Source: Candidatus Delongbacteria bacterium
GTDB taxonomy: Bacteria > Delongbacteria > UBA4055
DNA length: 11,869 nucleotides
Direction of reading: 5' to 3'
NCBI GenBank assembly: GCA_027858795.1
Contig: JAQICF010000215.1
Location: forward strand, 1 to 11,869
The position numbers and the translations under genes are program-made. Every line of letters starts with the position of its first letter. Position 1 is the first letter of the stretch. The notes beneath the pieces were generated by a model. It made no database searches. It was not told the DNA's origin and saw nothing but the letters and a program-made list of their open reading frames with translations. Below are positions 1-6,699 of the stretch, piece after piece.

Positions 1-109
1 ATTGTCATTTTATGTCCTAATGTGATATATGATTTTGAGGTTAACTATATACCTAAGAAAATATTAATCTTTTACACTTTTTGCAAGAATTTATTCTGTT
101 AATTATGAC

Positions 110-140
110 ACAGTCTGGGTAGGCGTCCCCTACAGACTGT
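110..140. repeat. Hairpin repeat 3' of the propeller gene
   Basis: The arm ACAGTCT (110-116) pairs with AGACTGT (134-140), and GTAGG (119-123) pairs with CCTAC (129-133). This gives a 12-bp stem with a 2-nt bulge and a small loop. It sits 24 bases past the stop codon of the propeller lipoprotein gene read on the minus strand. No T-run follows on either strand, so it looks more like a REP-type palindrome or an RNA-stabilising hairpin than a classic intrinsic terminator. Confidence 0.55.
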
Positions 141-161
141 CAACTGTCAACTGCCAACTAT
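141..161. repeat. Three tandem heptamers CAACTnn
   Basis: CAACTGT (141-147), CAACTGC (148-154) and CAACTAT (155-161) follow one another without gaps, between the 110-140 hairpin and the stop codon at 165. This is a short degenerate tandem repeat. Together with the hairpin it could be one end of a dispersed repeat element. No function can be given from the sequence. Confidence 0.5.
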
Positions 162-164
162 CTT

Positions 165-1310
165 TTAATAATCATATACATCAACGATCATTTCTTCCAT
201 ATTTATCACATACATTCTATCTCCGACAAAGAATATTTGTTTCTGCATGAAACTAAATGATCCGAGGTTTACATTACCTTTGTTTACCTCAAAATCCACT
301 CTGTTCTGAAATACTCCATCTTTAAAAATATCAATATACGAGCCTTCAGGATCTTTACTCCTGTCAATTTCAGGAACTACCAGAAGTCTTCCATATTTAT
401 CATAGTACATAGAAGTAAAAGCTTTTTTGAAGTTATCAAGTTTCATATTATCATTGGTAATACCACTATTATTCTGCTCAATATATGCCATGAATGCTTC
501 CTGCTCTTCTTCACTGTTCTTTGTTTTTCTATATTCCTTCTTGATTGTAGCAGTCTTTTTTCCTGTCAAATCAAATTCATTGATTTTATATTGATTATCA
601 TCGTTTTCAGATAAATAAACTTTATCCTTTCCCGGTGCAAATGGGATCAGAAGATCAGATATCTTAACCTTTCCTGAAGAAAAGTCCTGAAATCCGATAT
701 CTCTTTTTTCAAAGGTATTTGTTATTTTAAAATCTTTGTTCAGGAGTGACAGGCTAAATTTAATCGCCTGATTTTCTTGATCTACCTCAACGGTATAACC
801 AATAACATTTTCATTATCAAAAGTCTTAGGCAGTTGAATATCCATTTCAAGTCTTTTATCATTTATAAATTCACCATCTAAAGTAAATCTGGATATTTTA
901 CGTAATCTTTGACTCATTACAGAAAGTGTGTCATCAAGTATGGCTACAAATGTAGGACCTGATAATTCTCCAGGACCCTGACCTCTTCGGCCAATGCTCT
1001 TAGTGAAAATACCTTCTTTATCAAATTTCTTTAAACTCATTGAACTCATATCCAAAATATAGATATTTCCGTCCTTATCAGCTGTCATTGAGAAAGGTTG
1101 ATTAAAACTTGCAAGACTATCCTCATTCTCTCCTGATATACTGAATCGTTTTTTTAGATCCAGTTTCACATTAGGATCAGCGGGTGTTGACGTATTTGTA
1201 TAATTTTTTATACCATCTTTGTCAGCGATGACTTTCTCGACAGATTCTTTATCGCCACATGATGATAGGACAAGCATTCCTACTATTAAAATTGCTAATA
1301 TTCTCTTCAT
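165..1310 (-). CDS. Six-bladed beta-propeller lipoprotein (paralog 2)
   Basis: This is a 381-residue secreted lipoprotein. The N-terminus MKRILAILIVGMLVLSSC is a type II signal peptide with lipobox LSSC, so Cys18 should be lipidated and the protein anchored to a membrane facing the periplasm or outside. The rest resembles the 6-bladed beta-propeller family (NHL-like, PF17170 type): repeats of the form DKDGNIYILD...KKFDKEGIF, and the typical GQGPGE motif at 110-115. An AAAGGAG ribosome binding site precedes the ATG. It is clearly paralogous to the lipoprotein at 5565-6680: both share the GPGE blade, a YYDKY(G/K)RLLVV segment, an IDIFKDG/LDIFKDG segment and the same C-terminal strand ending in a YDY/YEY motif. 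It lies outside the compact operon, separated by a transposase and repeats. The ligand is unknown. Binding of peptides, sugars or other proteins is possible, and no catalytic residues can be assigned. Confidence 0.85.
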   Translation of the reverse strand: MKRILAILIVGMLVLSSCGDKESVEKVIADKDGIKNYTNTSTPADPNVKLDLKKRFSISGENEDSLASFNQPFSMTADKDGNIYILDMSSMSLKKFDKEGIFTKSIGRRGQGPGELSGPTFVAILDDTLSVMSQRLRKISRFTLDGEFINDKRLEMDIQLPKTFDNENVIGYTVEVDQENQAIKFSLSLLNKDFKITNTFEKRDIGFQDFSSGKVKISDLLIPFAPGKDKVYLSENDDNQYKINEFDLTGKKTATIKKEYRKTKNSEEEQEAFMAYIEQNNSGITNDNMKLDNFKKAFTSMYYDKYGRLLVVPEIDRSKDPEGSYIDIFKDGVFQNRVDFEVNKGNVNLGSFSFMQKQIFFVGDRMYVINMEEMIVDVYDY

Positions 1311-1333
1311 TTTTGACTCCTTTTATTTAATAA

Positions 1334-1417
1334 ATGCCGTAGGCATGGATTATTAATAGCACGGCATGCTAATGCCGTGATTACATATCCCAATAATGAA
1401 TCAAAGTCCCATCGGGA
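1334..1417. repeat. REP-like hairpin cluster on the 3' side of the transposase gene
   Basis: Three palindromes lie in 84 bases: ATGCC-GTA-GGCAT (1334-1346); CACGGCAT-GCTA-ATGCCGTG (1360-1379, a perfect 8-bp stem); and TCCC-ATC-GGGA (1407-1417). The second carries AATAGCACGG (1355-1364), which recurs inverted at 1948-1957 on the other side of the transposase. The third has the frame AAGTC..CGGG..GGCTT, which resembles AAGTC..TGGGGCTT at 1888-1907. The hairpins on both sides therefore belong to related families, as expected for REP elements around a RAYT transposase. Confidence 0.65.
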
Positions 1418-1427
1418 TGGCTTATGT

Positions 1428-1874
1428 TTATAAATATTTTTCATCATAACCAATTTTATACTTTTTTAGAAATTCAATGTACTCTTCTCTGAATGTTTTA
1501 TTCTCATGATGTTCTTTCTGGTTTTGGATATATTTTATAAGTGAATTAAGTTGAGATTGTGAACATGAAAAAGCTCCATATCCTTCCTGCCACTGGAACT
1601 TTTCTTTATACCAACCTTTTTCATTAATGAATTTCGAAGAAAATGATTTTATATCTCTCATAAATTTAGATATAGATAAAGTTGGATGTATCGATGCTAA
1701 AATATGCATATGATCGCTTATATTATTTATCGTGTATAACCTACATTTTCTATCTTTAACAACAGAACTGATATATTTATGTAATTCAACATTGTATTTT
1801 TCTTCTAGGACATTCTCTCTATTCTTGGTTGAAAACATGAAGTGAATATAATTTTGAGAGTATGAATTTGACAT
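1428..1874 (-). CDS. Y1 transposase, IS200/IS605-like, RAYT type (TnpA-REP)
   Basis: This 148-residue protein fits the single-domain Y1 transposase family (PF01797). The HUH metal-binding motif is D-H55-M-H57-I-L, the conserved WQEGYGAF block is at 95-102, and the catalytic tyrosine is Y115 in KYIQNQ, followed by the family's EHH. Length and motifs look complete, so the enzyme should be able to nick and join single-stranded DNA. An AAGGAAG ribosome binding site precedes the ATG. There is no TnpB partner, and hairpin repeats instead of one pair of IS ends lie on both sides. This fits a REP-associated tyrosine transposase, which spreads or acts on palindromic repeats, better than a mobile IS200. 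A degenerate IS200 is the alternative. It separates the second propeller gene from the rest of the minus-strand genes. Confidence 0.88.
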   Translation of the reverse strand: MSNSYSQNYIHFMFSTKNRENVLEEKYNVELHKYISSVVKDRKCRLYTINNISDHMHILASIHPTLSISKFMRDIKSFSSKFINEKGWYKEKFQWQEGYGAFSCSQSQLNSLIKYIQNQKEHHENKTFREEYIEFLKKYKIGYDEKYL

Positions 1875-1887
1875 TTAACTTCCTTTT

Positions 1888-1977
1888 AAGTCACCCCTAT
1901 GGGGCTTTATACTTGATTGATTTCTTCTATTTCACGGGGCTTTTACCCCGTGCTATTATTAAGTCACCCCTACGGGG
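1888..1977. repeat. REP-like hairpin cluster on the 5' side of the transposase gene
   Basis: AAGTCACCCCTATGGGG (1888-1904) and AAGTCACCCCTACGGGG (1961-1977) are direct copies with one difference, each able to form a CCCC/GGGG hairpin. Between them CACGGGG (1933-1939) pairs with CCCCGTG (1946-1952) around a 6-nt loop. The stretch CCGTGCTATT (1948-1957) is the reverse complement of AATAGCACGG at 1355-1364, beyond the transposase. The REP-hairpin-REP order resembles a BIME, the composite repeat acted on by RAYT proteins in enterobacteria. Confidence 0.65.
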
Positions 1978-2309
1978 TTAATTTTCTAGGACATTAACAC
2001 AGTAACAATTATATATCAATTCTACCTTAATGTTAATTTAATTACGATGAACTGCACTTTTTTAGCGACAAGTTACCGTTTCACTGCTTGAATGATCCAT
2101 CCGATTTACAACCTGTTTACTTATATCAATGTTATAGACAATATGTTTCAAAAATAGTTGTTTTAATATTACTTAATTTTTATAATAAAATTCGGAACAT
2201 ATTTAATAATCTTTCAGCTACATTAATTAACTTGATTAAAATAAGTAATTTAAGTTTAAAAAGAAAGTCCTAAATAATTTATTTAGCTATGTAGTTTTTG
2301 ACATTTTTT
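1978..2309. other. Intergenic stretch between repeats and methyltransferase-like gene
   Basis: This stretch is very AT-rich. A 61-codon plus-strand frame (2088-2273) starts with TTG, lacks a ribosome binding site and has no recognisable domain, so I do not call it a gene. The only clear structure is the 44-bp direct repeat copy at 2254-2297. I see no RNA gene or convincing promoter. Confidence 0.5.
2254..2297. repeat. 44-bp direct repeat, copy 1
   Basis: This copy reads GTTTAAAAAGAAAG, then a variable 6-nt core (TCCTAA), then ATAATTTATTTAGCTATGTAGTTT as two blocks. The same two blocks with identical spacing recur at 3650-3693; the differences fall only in the core (39 of 44 bases match). TAAATAA-T-TTATTTA inside this copy is a perfect palindrome (2271-2285). 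It lies 12 bases past the stop codon of the methyltransferase-like gene, and the two copies bracket that gene. Confidence 0.75.
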
Positions 2310-3494
2310 TTACTGACCAAACATGAGTATGATTATTGACAAGAATAATGATGCACTAAAAAACATTCCAACTATACCTTTTTTTATTTCTCCAGCGGGA
2401 TTAGTTACAAATGCATATCCATATAATATTGACAATCCACCTAAACCCACAGTAAGAAAAATTGGAAATGCGATAAACCAATGAATAATTCCACCGATAA
2501 AATAACTGCTGTAAAAATGACCTGTCCAAATGAATAATGCTAAGGTTGACCAGAATAAAAACAATCCTGTAATGAGAATAAAAAGCATATATTCAGTTCT
2601 GTGTTTATTCTTTTGTTTTTCACTAATCTTGTTACCCAGGTTATTCACCTTGATTCTGATAATATCTGGAATAAGAAAGAAAAACATGTAAATCATCGAA
2701 TAGAAAATACTTTTCTCTTTACTTGAATTATAATGTTCATCAATAGCATCATCTACAACAGTATCATAATTTTTTATGATCGGAGCATCATCTTTATATC
2801 CCAAATAGAATCTATATTTTTTGAAAAATGTTTCTTCCGGTATATCACTTAAATTCAAAACAAAATCATACTCAAGAACTGAAAGACCGTTTTCATTCAA
2901 TACTTGGACATAATCTCTACCAAATCTTCTATAATTCCCCCATACACCATAAATTTTCAATCTATCCTTGTACATTTGATGATGTGTCTCAAGTGTGGTT
3001 TCTCTCTCGCTGTCGATATTAGCTTGTAGGGTAATAAATCCATTTGTTTTAATTATCCTTTTCAATTCTTCCATGAGCGTATAATAACTAGGCATTTTTT
3101 CTAAAACATAGTTACAAATTATTACATCGAAATGATCGCTTGGATATTTATCTCTCAATTCTTCATTTCGAATTGAAAAGTCACCTGTTAGAGTAAATAT
3201 TTTAATATCTGTATTTGGAAAACCGGAAAAATATTTTGTTATTTCGTTCTTTTCACTGATCACTAATATTCTTAATTCACCTGTTAAAAGCTGAGTTCTC
3301 GACTGTAAAAACAAGAGAAGAGTTCTTTCTTCTTTGGATGAAGCACATACCGGACAGTGAGTACTTTTTCCACCGGATCGACCAAATGTATCCATTCTAA
3401 AAAAACGAGAACAGAACGGACAATACAGTTCATTACCTGCAAAGTAATGAGATTTATATAATTCATAATTTTCTTTTAATTTTTTGAATGCCAT
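2310..3494 (-). CDS. Zinc-ribbon methyltransferase-like protein with C-terminal membrane domain
   Basis: This is a 394-residue protein with three parts. Residues 25-50 hold two CxxC knuckles (C25PFC28 and C47PVC50), a likely zinc ribbon. Residues about 55-210 follow a class I SAM-dependent methyltransferase of the type that begins with a CPxC..ExR segment: a strand ILVIS (76-80), the late motif FDVIICNYVLEKM (122-134), an LKRIIKTNGFITLQ block (144-157), and a late YRRFGRDYVQVLNENG segment (188-203). The glycine-rich SAM loop expected after the first strand is missing (VISEKNE instead of a GxGxG-like turn), so activity is uncertain. Residues about 263-279, 302-323, 332-360 and 372-392 are hydrophobic and should span the membrane, which is an unusual fusion. 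The start has only a weak GAG ribosome binding site. It is separated from the ABC gene by 323 bases of repeats, so membership in the peptide operon is doubtful. The substrate is unknown. Confidence 0.7.
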   Translation of the reverse strand: MAFKKLKENYELYKSHYFAGNELYCPFCSRFFRMDTFGRSGGKSTHCPVCASSKEERTLLLFLQSRTQLLTGELRILVISEKNEITKYFSGFPNTDIKIFTLTGDFSIRNEELRDKYPSDHFDVIICNYVLEKMPSYYTLMEELKRIIKTNGFITLQANIDSERETTLETHHQMYKDRLKIYGVWGNYRRFGRDYVQVLNENGLSVLEYDFVLNLSDIPEETFFKKYRFYLGYKDDAPIIKNYDTVVDDAIDEHYNSSKEKSIFYSMIYMFFFLIPDIIRIKVNNLGNKISEKQKNKHRTEYMLFILITGLFLFWSTLALFIWTGHFYSSYFIGGIIHWFIAFPIFLTVGLGGLSILYGYAFVTNPAGEIKKGIVGMFFSASLFLSIIILMFGQ

Positions 3495-3512
3495 AATTTC
3501 TCGGATTACGTC

Positions 3513-3534
3513 ATCCTGAAATTTGATTCAGGAT
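3513..3534. repeat. TTCAGGAT-type dispersed hairpin
   Basis: ATCCTGAA (3513-3520) pairs perfectly with TTCAGGAT (3527-3534) around a 6-nt loop, preceded by TTACGTC and followed by CTTGTTTC. Closely similar TCATCCTGAA...TTCAGGATCT palindromes are a common dispersed intergenic repeat in many bacterial genomes. It lies just upstream of the methyltransferase-like gene start (3494), inside its presumed leader. Confidence 0.65.
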
Positions 3535-3554
3535 CTTGTTTCAACTCTCTACCT

Positions 3555-3577
3555 ACAAGGGGTTAAAACCACCTTGT
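3555..3577. repeat. ACAAGGGG hairpin, copy A
   Basis: ACAAGGGGTT (3555-3564) pairs with AACC-A-CCTTGT (3567-3577), giving a 10-bp stem with one bulged A. Its outer arms match those of the hairpin at 3717-3739 (18 of 23 positions identical, same length). The two look like members of one palindromic repeat family placed about 160 bp apart. Confidence 0.6.
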
Positions 3578-3649
3578 TCAAATATATTCTAATTCCAATC
3601 TTCCTGTAATAATTTTTTATCTTTACATTAAATAAAGTAAGCTGTTTAG

Positions 3650-3693
3650 GTTTAAAAAGAAAGAATATAATAATTTATTTAGCTATGTAGTTT
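3650..3693. repeat. 44-bp direct repeat, copy 2
   Basis: This has the same two conserved blocks as 2254-2297 (GTTTAAAAAGAAAG, and the block ending AGCTATGTAGTTT), with the variable core AATATA. Orientation is the same as copy 1 and the distance between copies is 1,396 bp. It lies 124 bases past the ABC transporter stop codon on the minus strand. Confidence 0.75.
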
Positions 3694-3716
3694 GATAGTT
3701 GCACCTGTTATGCAGG

Positions 3717-3739
3717 ACAAGGGGATCATATCCCCTTGT
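3717..3739. repeat. ACAAGGGG hairpin, copy B (possible end of operon transcript)
   Basis: ACAAGGGGAT (3717-3726) and ATCCCCTTGT (3730-3739) form a perfect 10-bp stem with a 3-nt loop. It lies 78 bases past the ABC transporter stop codon. No T-run follows on the minus strand, so it is not a textbook intrinsic terminator. It could still protect the 3' end of the operon messenger. It resembles the hairpin at 3555-3577. Confidence 0.6.
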
Positions 3740-3817
3740 TGCAACCTAACCATATTAATATTTCGGATATGACTGTAAATGCTTTGAATTTCGAGAGATA
3801 TTTTTCTGTTAAAAAGA

Positions 3818-5518
3818 TTAAGCACAGTTTAATTGATAATATACACTTTCATTACACATCAACTCATCGTGTGTTCCGGATTCTTTGATTGTTCCATTTT
3901 CTAAAACAAATATTTTATCACAATTTCTTATTGTAGAAAGTCTATGTGCTACAATTATTACAATTTTATCTTTACCGATTGCAGAAATAGTCTTTTCAAT
4001 ATATTTCTCGCTTATAGTATCAATATTTGACGTAGCTTCATCCATTAGCAGAACATCAGGACTCTTAAGTAATGCTCTTGCAATTGAAATCCTTTGCTTC
4101 TGACCAACAGACAAGTTACTTCCTTTGATACCAACTTGTGTCAGTAAACCATCAACCATTTTATCAGCAAAATTGTTAACATAAGCGTTTTCTGCAACAT
4201 TATAAATTTCTTCCTTTGTTGCACCAGCTTTTCCCAATGCAATGTTATTATATATCGTATCATCAAACATAAAAGGTTCCTGCTCAACAACTGCTATTTT
4301 TTTTCTTAAAAATACTATTTCAGGATATGATGCAGTTCTATTATTAATCCTAATCTCCCCACTATCAATATCATACAATCCTGTTAATAATCTAAATATT
4401 GTTGTTTTACCATTACCGGAACCCCCAACTATGGCAACTTTTTCACCTTTGTATATTTTAAAACTGAGTTTATCTATTAATTTTTCATTTTCTTCATAAT
4501 TGAAATTAACATTATTAAATGAAATGTTCTCTATATTTGAGAAATTTTCAATTTCTTTAATCGGTTCTGATTCCATATCAAATAACTCTTTAATTCTATT
4601 CAATGCAACAAGTGCCTGTTGAATCTGTACATTAACATTTACAAGCCTATTAGTTGGTCCAAATAAATATCCTACAAAAGAGTTGAAGGCAATTAATGAA
4701 CCAATGGTGAGCCTTTCATTTATTATTTCATATCCACCGTAACCAATAATTATTATAGGAGCAAGTCCTCCAATTAAACCAATAACTAAATTATTAGTAA
4801 ACGATATTTTACCAAGTTTTACATATGATTTATAAGAAATATTCGCTTTTGAGATATAGCGCAATATATTGAATTTTTGCCTTGAATATTGTTTTATAAG
4901 TTCAATCATCGAAAGAGTTTCATCAAGTTGTTTAACCGTTTGAGAATCATCTTCAAAATATATTTTCGAGATACTTCTTATCTTTTTACTGAAATAAATT
5001 GTCGTTACAGCAAAAAAAGGTAATAATACAACAGATACTATTGCTAACTTCCAATGTATATAAAAAATTGCACAAAAACCTACAATAAATGTAAAAACAT
5101 CTTTTACAATATGGATCATTGTATCAGCAAATAGAGATCTTAATCTTTGTGTATCAGAGTTTATTCTCGATATTAAATATCCTGTTCCGAATTGTTTAGA
5201 TATTTTTAGAGAAATGCTATTAATTTTCTTGAGTAAATCGAGTTTTATGTCGTAAATTATTTTGTTATTGATTTTATAAAAAAGAAAATTTTGAAAATAA
5301 CCCAATATTTTTTGTAATAATAATATAATTAAAACCACAGATATAAAAATTATTAGTTTCTCAAGATTTTTATTTGGCAAGACATTGTCTATTATATGAC
5401 GAGTTAGGAATGGAGTGGGAAGAAGTAATAGAGATAAAATAAGAATAGAAATACCTCCTAATATCAATAATGAGGTATGTTTTTTTATGTATTTATTTAA
5501 AAAATATTTACCAACCAT
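3818..5518 (-). CDS. ABC exporter, fused permease and ATPase, no peptidase domain
   Basis: This 566-residue half-transporter probably works as a homodimer in the inner membrane. Residues 1-310 are a type I exporter membrane domain with about six hydrophobic segments (near 16-34, 54-72, 139-157, 160-178, 245-262, 270-286). The ATPase domain follows: Walker A G365GSGNGKT372, Q-loop Gln413, signature LSVGQ 469-473 (Val for the usual first Gly), Walker B VLLMDE 489-494, D-loop SNID and switch His525 in VAHRLST. All catalytic elements are present. There is no N-terminal C39 cysteine protease domain, so it cannot by itself cut a double-glycine leader. It starts 46 bases after the propeller lipoprotein gene on the same strand; the ribosome binding site is poor, so translation may depend on upstream genes. 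The context indicates export of the modified peptide or self-protection. A general lipid or drug exporter is the alternative. Confidence 0.92.
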   Translation of the reverse strand: MVGKYFLNKYIKKHTSLLILGGISILILSLLLLPTPFLTRHIIDNVLPNKNLEKLIIFISVVLIILLLQKILGYFQNFLFYKINNKIIYDIKLDLLKKINSISLKISKQFGTGYLISRINSDTQRLRSLFADTMIHIVKDVFTFIVGFCAIFYIHWKLAIVSVVLLPFFAVTTIYFSKKIRSISKIYFEDDSQTVKQLDETLSMIELIKQYSRQKFNILRYISKANISYKSYVKLGKISFTNNLVIGLIGGLAPIIIIGYGGYEIINERLTIGSLIAFNSFVGYLFGPTNRLVNVNVQIQQALVALNRIKELFDMESEPIKEIENFSNIENISFNNVNFNYEENEKLIDKLSFKIYKGEKVAIVGGSGNGKTTIFRLLTGLYDIDSGEIRINNRTASYPEIVFLRKKIAVVEQEPFMFDDTIYNNIALGKAGATKEEIYNVAENAYVNNFADKMVDGLLTQVGIKGSNLSVGQKQRISIARALLKSPDVLLMDEATSNIDTISEKYIEKTISAIGKDKIVIIVAHRLSTIRNCDKIFVLENGTIKESGTHDELMCNESVYYQLNCA

Positions 5519-5564
5519 AACTTATCAGTCCAGAATTCAATTAACAAGTTAGTATTAATTATTC

Positions 5565-6680
5565 TTAATACTCATAAACTTTTACGGATGTATTAGCCAT
5601 ATCCAAGTAATAAATCCTTTCTCCGTAAAAAAACAACTGGTTTTCAAAATCAATAAAGTCATTTCCAGGAATAATATCAAGTTTTGTTCTATTTTGAAAC
5701 TTACCATCCTTAAATATATCTAAGAAACAATCTTTTGATATTTCTTTTTTTCTATCTACAGATACAACTACTAACAATCGTTTGTATTTATCATAATAGA
5801 TACTGTTGATTGGCTTCTTAAGAGTTGCACTTATTGGTGGATTATTACTATCATTAACTCTTTTTAAGCTTTCATTAAAATCATTTTTTTCATTCTGACT
5901 TAATCTTATAGATCTATAATTTTTTGATATTTTTTCAATTTTTTCACCGTCTAAATTATAAATATCTATGGCATAAATACCATCTTTATTTTGGGATACA
6001 AAAATTTTTTCATCGCTGACAGCATAAGGAGCATATAAGTCAAGAAAATTTACTGATTTTTGTTGATCAAAATCAACCGTATGTTCATGTATTGTCTTAA
6101 CAGTAGCAAACTGACTATTCATAATAGATAGATTCACACTTATCTTTAAGCTGTTTTTCCCTTTTTGAATATTTTCAGTGAAACCAATTACATTTTTGCC
6201 ATTATTAATTGGTTTTACAAATATAGGAGTAGCATCTTCTATTCTAGATGCACATAAAAAATTTCCTTCTAGAGAATATTTATTTACAAGTCTGTTACTC
6301 ATTGAGCTTACCATAACTGTATCATTAATAATCGCAATATTGTTAGGAAAAACACTCTCGCCGGGACCAGTACCTGAACCTCCAAAGGATGTAACAAAAA
6401 CACCTTTGCTGTTAAATTTGTTTATCAAGCATTTCTCGACATCTAGCACATAGAGATTTATATCATTATCAACTGCTAAAGCAAAAGGATGTCCAAATCT
6501 CCCGTTGGCATTTCCTGTAATTTCGTATAATAGTTTTGTGTCTATAGTCTCATTCCTATTTGCAGGAATGTTACCGTTTTCATAGCAATTAACTCCATCT
6601 ATCAAAGTAACTTTAAAATCATTTTTCGAACAAGAGATTAAAATAATTAAACAACAAATAACAAACAGCCATACTTTCAT
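5565..6680 (-). CDS. Six-bladed beta-propeller lipoprotein (paralog 1, in peptide operon)
   Basis: This 371-residue lipoprotein has signal MKVWLFVICCLIILISC and lipobox LISC, which predicts lipidation at Cys17 and a periplasmic or surface location. The body shows the six-bladed beta-propeller family pattern: DNDINLYVLD...INKFNSKGVF and the blade motif GTGPGE at 103-108, then further blades ending in IYYLD...VKVYEY. The start follows a GGGAAG ribosome binding site that lies in the 19-base gap behind the radical SAM gene, and the ABC gene follows 46 bases later. This tight packing argues for co-transcription. A role beyond the cytoplasm linked to the peptide is plausible: binding, trimming, display or immunity. 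The sequence alone does not show an active site. The protein at 165-1310 is its paralog. Confidence 0.87.
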   Translation of the reverse strand: MKVWLFVICCLIILISCSKNDFKVTLIDGVNCYENGNIPANRNETIDTKLLYEITGNANGRFGHPFALAVDNDINLYVLDVEKCLINKFNSKGVFVTSFGGSGTGPGESVFPNNIAIINDTVMVSSMSNRLVNKYSLEGNFLCASRIEDATPIFVKPINNGKNVIGFTENIQKGKNSLKISVNLSIMNSQFATVKTIHEHTVDFDQQKSVNFLDLYAPYAVSDEKIFVSQNKDGIYAIDIYNLDGEKIEKISKNYRSIRLSQNEKNDFNESLKRVNDSNNPPISATLKKPINSIYYDKYKRLLVVVSVDRKKEISKDCFLDIFKDGKFQNRTKLDIIPGNDFIDFENQLFFYGERIYYLDMANTSVKVYEY

Positions 6681-6699
6681 TTGAACTTCCCTCTGTATT

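Larger units (their letters stand above)
3495..3817. other. Repeat-filled intergenic region
   Basis: No gene is visible. The region holds three separate hairpins and one copy of the 44-bp direct repeat, each listed separately. The two hairpins with the ACAAGGGG arm enclose the direct-repeat copy, so 3555-3739 may be a small non-autonomous element. The 78 bases next to the ABC stop codon show nothing recognisable. Confidence 0.5.

Noticed and set aside
1..8. Possible start of a further minus-strand gene (AGGA followed by ATG at 6-8)
   Set aside because: Only two codons are inside the window, so nothing can be said about it.
1888..1977. CRISPR-like array
   Set aside because: Only two short copies with a hairpin between them, no regular spacers and no cas genes; they fit REP-type palindromes.
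2088..2273. 61-codon plus-strand frame in the intergenic region
   Set aside because: It starts with TTG, has no ribosome binding site, shows low-complexity AT-rich composition and overlaps the 44-bp repeat that also occurs without this frame at 3650.
3717..3739. Classic intrinsic terminator for the operon
   Set aside because: The stem is strong, but no T-run follows on the minus strand, and a sister hairpin at 3555-3577 points to a repeat family.
3818..5518. Peptidase-containing bacteriocin transporter (PCAT)
   Set aside because: The protein begins directly with the membrane domain; there is no room for a 140-150 residue C39 peptidase domain.
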